Shown in pieces: positions 51,201 to 63,200 of a stretch of DNA of 64,000 nt. The notes below the pieces were generated by a model. That model saw nothing but the letters and a program-made list of their open reading frames with translations, made no database searches and was not told the DNA's origin. How positions within the stretch are numbered: position 1 is the stretch's first letter; each line of letters begins with the position of its first letter. Source of the DNA: Aptenodytes patagonicus (Eukaryota; Chordata; Aves; Sphenisciformes; Spheniscidae); assembly GCF_965638725.1 (NCBI RefSeq), contig NC_134957.1, forward strand, positions 20,298,101 to 20,362,100, read 5' to 3'. The position numbers and the translations under genes are program-made.

Positions 51201-54200
51201 TACCCCAGATGCTCATAAGGTCATGGTCTATTCTATATCTAAGCCAGTAGGAGACGAGCCTAGAACGTCAAAGTCCTCTGTGTCATAAATTGTGTCTACG
51301 CAACCTTGTGTTTCAGTCTCTCAGGCTACCGCTCTAACAATAATTAGCCGTATTTTCTTACTTCAGATGGGTGGCTGCTGATATGTATACTTAAGCTCGT
51401 GAGTTGCAATCACAATGAGGTGTCAACCAAACATTTAAAATTTACAGATGAATAATCCCCACTGACAAAGAAATAAATATATAAATTATTATTTGTCTTG
51501 TTTCACTCTGAATCCAATATAAAAATAGAAGTTAAAAATATATATACCTGGTGAACCAGGCAATCCTGGTGCTCCTGGCAGACCCGGTAAACCACCTCTG
51601 CCGGGAGTGCCTGGTAATCCAATCGCTCCTCTTCCTGGTTCTCCCACTTCACCCTTCGCACCTGGAATACCTGGAGACCCTCCAGGGCCCATTCCATCTA
51701 GACAACAATGACACAATGAGCAGCTCTCCAGCAGCAAACACATTCTAGTATTTTTAATGTTATGAAAATTACTGTTGTGCCCTGAACTGCAACCATGTTA
51801 GCAGCGAACAATTTATAATTGCACAGAAAGGAAAACAGTAATTAGAGCCGCCAACTGGCTCCCATTTACACACTCCTTCGGTCATCCAAAAAACTTCACA
51901 GACTGCGTTTAAGTCCCACTGATCAGTTAGACAATTAACTATGTAAGACTGCGGTTTATTTATTTTCTGATTTCCTTTGAGTGAGATAATTTCTTTAGTA
52001 GATCCTAGTCTCTGGATCATTGCAGCCCAGGACTTCACAGATGACATACAAGTGAAACAGAAACTTTCAAGTGAGATCTTTGATGGGACAAATGGTTTCC
52101 ACCTACAGCGGGTTTATCTAGCCAACCCGTTAGCTCTCTATTGCAAATATGAAAAGTCATTAAAAAAAATTTTTCAAAAACATTTGCTATTATTTAAAAT
52201 GTAGGAAAGGTTCTGCCAATCAACTCATTCGAAATGGAAATCAAACAACCAATCTCCTGTGTAAACTGCTACACCAAATATTCACACCTGAAGACTTACC
52301 TGGGCTGTAATCATTGTGGGACTAATTCTGCTCCCATCCAAGTCAACATACTTGGTTTCCCTGGGTGTCATCCCTGCCTCCTATGTCTCATACAGCAGTC
52401 TGCAAATCAGCCAGCAGAAGGGGCAGGGAGAGGCTTGCTCCAATACCTTCACCATCTACTACCCAGTCTTCTCAGCAACAAACACAGAAAACAGCATGGT
52501 AAGGACACTGTTAGCAGCTGCTTTACCTCTCTCCAGGCCTGGAAACCCTGGAGCTCCTGGAAGGCCTGGTAAACCGCTGATCCCTTCATCTCCTGGAGGA
52601 CCAGATATTCCCGGGTTTCCAGGGTCACCTGGGGCACCTATTAGACAAATACAGAAAAACAAGGAGGAAAATCTCATGAGAATTTCTGCTGAAAGACTCT
52701 GTTCAGTCAACTACCCCGGTGGCCACTGATCTCATTGACAGCAAAGGTTGCAAAGCCGTTAGCAGTAAGCCTGTTAGTCAAAGTTAACAATAATGGGAAA
52801 AACTCCTCCTGACCTGTTAGAGGTTGTTGCAAACTTGACGGCATGTGAAGGAGGAAGAATAGGAGAGATCATAAAATTTGTCCCCTCACTTTTATAGCTT
52901 CAGAGACTGTTCCCATCCAAGCCTCATTCAGCTGTGGCATTAATTAAGCTCATTTTCTCAATAATATTCTTACCACATTGAATGACAAATAATAGCAGAA
53001 TGACATTCAAAGTACCCATTTCCGAGCAACACAAGGAAGCCGTTTTTCCTCAGTACACTGAAGAAAGACACATGGGTAGACACGCAGCACTTCCCCATGC
53101 TCACACACAGTCAGCCTCCCAGGCACCAAATTTCATTCTGCCTTGAAACATATCATTCTGCAATGTGGGGATGAAAGGTTTATTGTAAACTCTGAAATTA
53201 TAAACATGGGACCAAACGTACATGTATGCCAACAATACAGAAATTAAAGGAAAAATAACAAGGGATGGGTTAGACCCAATACACAATGTGGAAAAGTGGT
53301 AAAATATAGTAAGAAGGAACGTTGGACCAGAAAAAGTGCTTCAGACGAGTTCCAAAACAGAATAGAAACGTGTACCTGAAATGACTACACCTTCCCTGTC
53401 AATAATGATGGGAGGGCCTGGGGGACCGATGTCACCTAATTCACCCTGTAGAAGAAAACAGATTCACGCCACATTCAGATGGGTGATGGAGGGGAAGACT
53501 GCTTGTCAGGAAACAGACTGTATTACGATAGCAATGTCTGCGGTCATTCACTGACTAACCATCATTCTTTGTCTTGGTGAAGAATGTTCTGCTATTCACA
53601 ATCATCTGCTGTCCTGACTTACCTACTTCCTGTCATGGTTGCTTCAGATGAAGTGTTTGCTACTATCCAGCTACCCTCCGAAGGCATCCCGTTACCTCAA
53701 TAGGAAGCACGGACAAGTATATACCATGTGTACTGGAGACCAGTTATCATATCAGCATATTGACCAATATCGGGTAGATCATATTTGTTCACCTTGTGGT
53801 AAAAGCGAGAGACCTGCTACGAACATACCCATTTTTAAAAGCATTCATCACTGCAGCTATCTGTTGCCTTGGAATCCTGAATTTCAATAATAGGAGCTTC
53901 CAGGAAAATGGATTCCTCCATAAAATCACCGAGGTAGAACAAGCAAGTTGTGACAAACTGCCGTATCATTCCTTCCTCTCACTCTAACACAGTATCAAAT
54001 CCTCTTTGAAACAGCAAGTGCAAAATCTGATTGTTGTCCAAATTGCCATCATATTTATAATATAAACACCACGCAGTGAGCCAAGGCAGTGCACACTTTG
54101 TTGCTTCTTCCAGTAATACTCCTCTGTGCATAAACCTGTACTACTACTTCTTCCATGTGCTCCGCACAAAAAAGCCCTTCAGTACTTGCATTTCACACGT

Positions 54201-57200
54201 CTACCAACCATACACCAATCTTGGTGGCAGATAAGTGTTTTTCACAGCGAACTACTATCCAACCATTTTCCACTCAGTTTCCGGAGGTCTGACTGTCCAA
54301 GTTGTGAGATACCCAGAAAATGTCTGCTACGCATTGCCTATCTCCAGTACGAGAAATTGAACATACTCTTTTCAGTCTTGTCAATACTTGTAGATCTGTG
54401 ATCTAAGACTTCAGGTAGCTTTGGCAACTATTTTAACATCCACTTACATCTAATCTTGCCTCAGTTGTCCAGTAAATATGGCATTGGTGTAAGAATAAGG
54501 GAGACCAGAGAGACTACACCTACAATTGTAAGTCATGAAGTTACACGAATGAACATTGTAAAGGTATTAAAATACCCGAGTGTTCATAGTTCAGCAACCA
54601 TTCATTTTTATCCTTAACAATAAAGTAAATGAGGAACTGAAACATACTGAAAATTACAGTGATACAGAAGTAAAGAAGAGATTTGACTGGGACAATGATA
54701 CTTATTTATTCACACAAATATCTTTAAAAAAGCAATGCTTTAGTATTTTCATGTGAGAAGTTACCTTCATGCCATCGACTCCATCCAGTCCTGGATAGCC
54801 TGGAATACCTGGATGACCCTACAAAGTCACACAGGGGAACATTGTTACACAGTGAGACAATAAGACAGTGGCGTTATTTGTTAGCTGAGACATCTGCAGT
54901 GCCTGGACTTGAATCACAAACCCAATTCATTGTCCTGCCAAACATTTGCAGAAGAAATAAAGAGAAAACTGATGGCATCAACTTCTCAGCACTCACAAAA
55001 TACCAGAGCTCCTTTAGGCCTCCTTGTGCTGTAAAGATGGTGAGAACTTGTGAGCAGGCATGAGGGTGTCCAAATCAGGAGGACACCTTGGAGTTCTCTC
55101 AGAACCGTAGAAATGCTTGTGGAGTGAGGAGTCTAGAACATTACTTTCCTTGTCGCCCACACCTTCCCCTTCACTCTGTTCCCCCTCTAACAAATTATTG
55201 GCACCAAAACATGTAAAGTGACACTGGGAGATCCAGCTCTCCAGCTATCCATTTCCTGTTAGCATTCTCAGGGACACCAAAATTCCCCTTCTGGGTATGT
55301 GGCTGGAAATCTACACAGAAGTGATCTACTGTTCTCTATTGGGTAGCTTATTCAACCTGGCCCAGTATGGACTGCAAATCCCACTGCCACTGCAGACAAA
55401 ATGGGACATTCCAAGAGCTCTGGGGCAGTGAACCTTAACTTTAAACCTTGCCTGTGATTCTGAAGTCTTGAACAGCTCTAGGCCCCAATATAGCCCATAC
55501 ACAGTATTGTTGAGAAACTTGTCATAAAGGGCTTGTTTTTAATCATATAATTTTAACACATAGATATGAATTAGATTATATTGGAGATACCATCACCTTC
55601 AGTATATCTTGAAAAGGACATACACAAAACAAAAGATACAAGAAAGTGACTGAATTCCAGGCTGTAAAATGAAAATTGTATTTCTGAAAGTTGCTTTCTT
55701 GAACAACTTCCACTGCTGTATCTGCTAGTGGAAGTGCTTTAACACATTTTCAGCCACTTGATCACATGGCCATTTCCATCCCCAAAAGGGGAAAAGTGGG
55801 AGAGCTGATTGTTCCAGGAGGGAATGTACAATTTCCAATCTGTGGAGGTGGTCCTCTGAATACGTAGGGATAACCAGAGAGACAGTTAAAGGGATCTAGA
55901 GTTTTATGCGGACTTTCTAGTTAGCTCTCACTAGTTTAATAAGGCAGGTGCATTCATCCATCAGAGAACTTGGAGCCACTAAATAAGGAATTCAGTAGAT
56001 CTTAAGCAGTTAGATGGCTTCTGTAATTGTAAGTACAGTAAAAAAAAAAAAGAAATTTCACCTTTCTCCCTGGAATCCCGTCAGATCCATCCAGTCCCAA
56101 AAGACCCTAGAAGAGCAAAAAACCAATAACTTTCAGAGGCTCAGTCTCAGTCTGGTCTTACTTTATCAGGCTCCAAATATATCAGCATCAAAGAATGAAA
56201 AGGTAAAACTTTCAAAAGGAGAAGCTACCACTGATTTTCCATATCTCCCAAATATTAACGATCATAATTGAAAGAATTCAGCAAAATAACTGATAAAAGA
56301 AGTCTTCTCTTCTTTAGCCATTGTCTTTCAAGCGGTTCAAGTTAAATAAGTCATGGTGTCTCGACTTACCAGGAAGTTAATAGTTTGTAATTATAAAGCC
56401 ATGAAACTTAATGCGATCAAGACTTTCTATCTTGACAATTTATTCTGCACACGCAGAACAGAATGCCTTGATCTTCCTGTTGTGTATAAGCACGTCTCTG
56501 CAGGGTCACGGTGGTTTGAAGAATCTATGGCTGGTATGTGACTGAGCATGCTGTTAACTCCCACATTCATTGACTAGTTAGACCAACATCTCTTGCCAGC
56601 TTGTCCATTTCTTCCCCAAATATCTGTCTGTGTTCTCTCATGGCTGGTTCTGGCACTGGTTAAGAGCTCCCTAAAGACCCTGCGAGGCCTCTTTATTATC
56701 TTCATTTGGACCTCCTGCAAGCTTCCTTTTCTGTGAAGCTTTCAAAAAAACTGGAAAAACACAGGCCCTGCAGTATCAAGACCTCCACTAAATACTTCCA
56801 TATGATTTTCTTGGACTGCCTTGTCTGTATACATCTTTCTTCTCACCTTCAATCTGAGACTTTACTGAGATAAGAACTATCTATTGGTTCTGTTGTTGTA
56901 TGGCGCTGGCTACTATGCGACCCAGTCCTATGTCTGAGACTCCTACATGCTTTGGGAACACTTCTGTTAATGAAAGGCCAGTTCATGTGTTTGAGAATAG
57001 GCATTTAAGGACTTCGTAAAGTTACCTACCCTGCCACCCGGTAAGCCAGGTACACCTTTTTCTCCTTTTTCTCCAACACCTCCAAAGCCCTGAGGAAAAA
57101 TGTCAACATTAAATCTGTGATCTGTTTGAAATTGAATAGCACAGCCCTAAGACAAAATGAGCACAAACCCATCTATTAATATAAACAGTACAACAGAGAG

Positions 57201-60200
57201 ACAAGGGGAACTGACTGTTTCGGCTGGGACTCTTTTGCCCCAGAAAGAAAACCTCTATCAACCAGACTTGGCAGTATGTGCAGTACATTATCTTCTTCAT
57301 TCCCCATGACTTCCATCCATTTAAACCATGGCACATCTCTTAGCAGCAAATGCAAGTAACCCCATGTTATAAAGAGCAAAGTCCTGCCACTGCTACTCTG
57401 TATTGTAGTCTACATTTAGAAATTATTTCAAATCTCATTTCTTAACAGCAGCAGCTCAAGGGAGTGCTCAGAGCACCCTTTTTCATTTCTAAAAGCTAAG
57501 AATGACACAAAACTAGCATTTGCACGCTCAACATTTGCAAATGTTTGGTGGTTTTCCCAGTCAGCAAGAAGTATCAAATCCAGAGATAGAACACCAGGAT
57601 TTAATTTTAGTAAGAGTTACAGTAGTTAAGCGATTTTCAGGCTTCAATCTTCAAATATCTTATGGTTAAGTTCACACATATGTTCAACCCCACCAGCTTC
57701 AATGGGCCTCTTGTGATGCATAAAGCTAAACATGGACATAATGGAACATGTCCAGAAAGGCTAATAACAAACTGTGCTTCATGTACAGGTTTTTCTTGCA
57801 TGTCTTTCTACTAAGAACATCTGTACGTTGAAGAAACTGGCAAACAATTTATCTTATTAGTCAGAAGTTCCACAAAATATTTATTCCCTAAACTTATCAA
57901 AATAACCTGTGTTTACAAAAGGTTATAAGCTGGGAAATAGCTCTCTGGAATCCAGGGATAAATTGTTGTTCTTGATTCATACAGAGATGCTGCTACACAT
58001 CCCTGAGTTTATGAGCACTAATGTTAAACAGCCCATTTTAAAACTGGATGTATATAGACAGACAGAAAGATCTGCATGTGCTTTACAACTTTAAAGTAAA
58101 ATAACAAAAAATATGTTTACACATAATTAAAGGAAAAAAATTAGGATTTTTCTGTAAGTATGTCTACCTCTCTGTGGGACATCAAGAAACACTGCCATCA
58201 AGTGGCCTTGTAAAGGGTTTGTCTACTTGCAGGTCTCTGCAAACTGCAGATTACATGCACTGAAATGATGGCTGCTTTGTAACGTCTCTAGTAGGACAGC
58301 ATTATCTTCTTTGTATCTCCAGGACAAAAACCGACCAGATTACAATTACAGTCTTCAAAAAGTCTTGTGGACATTTTAATCAGATTTTCAAAGTACTCTG
58401 GTGCCTAGAAACTCCTGCAGAGACCTTGTGAGCTATTCAGAGGGTGTTGAACCATCTAACCCGTATTAGGCATACATTAAAAACTCTCCTCTGTCCTTAC
58501 CGGCACGCCAGGCAATCCTTTGTCTCCAGGGAATCCTTGAGGGCCTGGATCACCCTGACAAAGGGAAGTGGTAAACACAATAAATCACTGTCCCTGTGAA
58601 AGGAAGACTTTCCCCAATCCACCCATCATGCTCCTGACTCCTAAAGTAAGACCTTGTAATTTGTTTGTCAGCAAGTATACTTGATTTGTGTCATCATGTG
58701 CCAGACAGAGTGTCTCTCAGCACAGTGCCGGTGCATGCAACAGATTGTCTGTGACCACTTCCCACGGCTTCAAAGACCACTCCTTGGGAACTGTTGTTCT
58801 ACTGCTGTCCACTGCTAGAAGTCAAACTAGAAGCATTTGATATCATCATCTAGGGAACTGGAACATGGAAAGCAGCAAAATAACACACGATGAGATAGCA
58901 TAATGTCTTCACAATCCTGCTTACAAATTCAAGAGCGAGCCAAAAGTAATGGCATTTGTTTGAATCTCACCTCACGCTAATGTAACTCCACCAAGTAAGA
59001 CAATATCTCTCGTGACTTATGCAGGGGCTTAGGCAAGCTCAGACTGGGCTCCCAAACAGCCTGTATAGGTCCCAGATTAATTTAGTATGCCTAAATTTCA
59101 TGCGTGTAGAGAATCTTTAACTCAAGATCCATACAGCTCCTATAAAAACACTGATAAGCTAAATATGTATCTCAGTAAATGCCAGGATAACAAAGTAAAG
59201 GAGAGAAACCTGATTATTTCAGAGTAGTGTGCATCATAGCCAAACCAAAAGAGTTGGAGCTTTTTATTTATTTTTCTAAATGTATTTGGGTTTTTTGCTT
59301 CAGTTGACACAATTTCACAGGTCAAATAGAAACAAACTACAGTTCATTTATTTTTAGGACTAATGACGAAAACCTTTAAATAGCTTTCAGATTTCTCCTT
59401 CTGAGCGGTATGTGTTCTCCAGTAGTCCACAATGCTCTGAGCTAAAAATATTTTTATTCAATAGTCATCTGACAGATTAAAATAGTACAGAAAATGATTT
59501 TGATTTGGAAATATAACAGCCTTCACTGTCCAGTAATTTCATTCAGCCTTAAATGAAGGAGCATGGGGAGGGGGAGGGTTTGTAAACTGAATTCACAGAC
59601 CTTTTCTCCTTGCTTCCCTTTTGGAAATCCCATGAATTCCAGTATTCCAGTGGATGGTGGGGGACCTGGAGGGCCAGGCAGCCCTACATCGCCCTGTTGG
59701 CAAAAGAGGAAGCTATTAATGTAGGCAGTACATGTTTGATTTCCTATGAAAATGGCTTGCGAATCAGAAAAAAGCCACTCTAATTATATCCCACGTACAT
59801 AATATCTGTGTGCCTGAATGCTGGCACAGGAGTTTGGTCACAGAAGTCAAAAGATCAGACTGAAAATGAAGATGAACAAAATGCATTAAATCTGTTTCAG
59901 AAGAGTTGTGGATATAAAACACAGCAAGGAGAAAAAAAAAAAAGGCTCAGCTTTTGAATCAACAGGAAAACATTACAGAAAAACTTTGGGGAGAAATATG
60001 AAAAAAAAGAAGACAAGAAACAATTAGAAATGTAGAATGCTGAGAACCGATTTTAACAGCAGCAGAATCAAGTCCCAAATTGAGAACTTTGAGAAGCCCC
60101 ATTTTGCCAGTGTAAACTCTCACACAGACTGCAGGACACCCATTTAGGATAGTGAAACTATAAATTACACATCGGTTGACCCAAAGAATATTATGAAACC

Positions 60201-63200
60201 CAAAAAGAATGAGGTCAGTAGAATAATTCAATACAAGAGGTGAGGGTCCAAAGAAACTGAAAGACAGAGATTCAAAAGATGTCTAAGGACCTTATGTCTT
60301 GATAACCATGAAAATACCACACTGAATCGAGATTTTCCCCTTCCCCCTCTTCATCCAGAAAAAGCTCCCATCCTTTTTTTGTGTACCAACAGATAAGGAA
60401 CCAGCAAGACTCTAGTATTTGGACTGTCCAAGAGAAGAAAAGAAAAAGGAAAAGAAGAAAATGCTAGAATCTAGCACTTTCTAGAGGATCAAGCTATGAT
60501 GGAACACTAGAGTATTATTTCATGCTTTTTCAATAGCAGGAAAAGTTTCACCTACCTTTTCTCCTTTCTCTCCTTGAAAGCCTAATCCCATGTTACCCTG
60601 GGAGAGAAAAAAAAACAATGATGAATGAATAATAAAACAACAGCAACAACAGCATCACTATCATCTAGGCCCACAGCACTGTTAAAAAAGCCAACAATCA
60701 GGTGTAGAAAGAAGACAGGGAAGGTAGGTACTTACTTTTGGACCCGGTGGCCCAGGGGGACCCATTGGACCCTAAATGTGAACAAGATCAAGACTTTATT
60801 TCTTTTGACTTAATTAGGATGCACACAATTGGAGCAATGCTGGGATCTGCAGTGGTACCTGAACTTTCACCTCTTGCCCCCAAAGCAAAAGTAACTGATA
60901 CACATGATCTTCAAGTCTTCACATCTATAATAGACAGCATAGCCCTTTGGTACTGTGGTTAATTAAGAACAAACTTCAGTTTAAAAGCAACAAACACGTA
61001 GTTTGTTTTTACCTCTGCCCAGTGGAAACTCTCTTGTAGTATCTTGAAAAAGCAACTCTTTAGCATATTTCATGACGACAAAGGCTCCAAACATGCAAAG
61101 GTCAGCATATTCCCTCTAGTCCCGAGACGAAGAAGTGCTCAGAATAATATAATGTAGTGTTTGTAGACAGCACTCTAGGGCTTTGCTGGAGCGCTTATTC
61201 ATGATTGCTGCTCTGAACACTGCTCCAGAGAGGAGCCTTCCCTCTTGTGATTAGATTAAACTATCTAAGTTCAAGTATTCTATGCTTGAAGTCAGCTGTG
61301 CTCAGTCCTTTTAGATGCACACACCCTTCTGCTCATTGTCATGACACAAGTACAGACAAGGAGGGAAAACTGCCAACATTTTGAACTGTTCTATCAACAA
61401 GTTCAACAGTTGAGGTCTCTTACCTGCAAACCTGGTAATCCTATAGGGCCTGCAGAACCTATTGGACCTGGAAAACCTTTTGGGCCCTATAAGAACAACA
61501 TAGGACAAATACAGAATGTGTAGCACCTACCCCATCAAACCCCAACCAAAGACAAAGTGAGTCTCAGGACACATTAAGTAATATCCCCTAATTAAATATG
61601 CCAATTTAAATACTGTAACAATCCATTTCATATTATTAGATGTATTTTGAAAATCGAAGTTACAGAGTTCAATGGTAGAAAGGAGTTTGATTTGAAAAAG
61701 GAAAAACAGAACAGATAATAGCAAAAATCTGACTTCCTCTACCATAATGTGGATCCACTCACACCATTCCAAGGCTGGAATTGCTCATACTACTGGTATC
61801 ACACGTGTAAATATATGACCCGCTAATTTGAAAAGTGTTCTTGAGAACCAATACAAGAAAAATTACCTACTTAATATTCTTGAAAATCATTATTCCCCAA
61901 ATTAAGTAACTTACAGAAATTCCATCCAATCCGGGAAGACCGTTTTCTCCCTAAAAATTATAAAAGCATGAGTAAAAATTACACTACGTTATTGCAACAA
62001 ACTATAAGGAATGTTAACTTTTGTATAAATAGAAATATTTGCTGTTAGTTAGTATTAGATCAAGTGTAGATGGGAAAATATTTTGACACCTGTGCTTCCA
62101 TATTTAAATTGTGTAATGGAGAGATTCTAAAACTCTGGAGAAATTACAACCATTTTATTTATGGGGAACAAGAGAACTGAAAGTGGCATGAAAAAAAATT
62201 TGTATTAATTGTAAAAAACACTGGAAAAGACAATATAAAAACTTTCACTACAAAACATTCATTTCATTAGAAAACTTTCATCATGTAAAAGCGTATCATT
62301 ATTATATCAAATTACCTGTATTTCCCATAAATAATGAAGTAAATAAAGAAAGATCTATTTAACTTTTACCAACTTATGAGTGTATATAATGCAGGTAGAA
62401 TTTTAGAAAAGTTCTTAATTTTGACCAACAAAGTCAGTGTGAGGGGCCTTACAGGACAGAATAAATTTCTTAGTATTTTCAATATTTAATGAAGCATAAG
62501 GCTGCTAAATATTGCTGAATTCAGTACCACAGGAGGTACTGAATCCTTTGTAGATTTATTCCAAACCTAGTACTTCTGGCAAAAATCAAAACCATGGTAA
62601 GCTGGTGAGTGTTTGTTTCAAGGCAACAAAGAACCAAATCTTTTACGTGAGCATATTCAAGAACCTATTCACTGTTCTGAAAAATAAACTGAAATTGTCT
62701 ATCCATAGTTTGTATTTTCTGTACAGGAAATAAAATTACAGACTTGATACAGACATTTCAGGGCGAGGTCCTTATTAAATAGAGAGAGTATTAACCTGAC
62801 CACAGTGGCAAAGGATGGAATACTATGAGTGGGATATGATATTCATGTATTTAAACCGAGAATATGACTGATTACTTACTAGTACCTCCCAGTATAAAAA
62901 ACACTGGGAGGCAGCAGGGATCTCACAGTAGAAATCTTAACATGCACTTGCGAGTTTCCTGAGCTGTTATTTCAACAGACCTGGCACATGCAAAGATGTC
63001 AGTTACAGAAAAGTTCCGAGTGTAGGTGAAGGGCCCCTCCTTTGCTACATCTGCATCTAAAAACCCACATGCTACCTCATATAAGTCAGTATAAGCTTAC
63101 AAGAAATTCCTCACATCCATAGTTTGACACCACAAACGAATGGTGCTAGCTCTCCAGAGACAAGTGAAGGACCAGCAACTACACTGAACAGTAACAGGAT

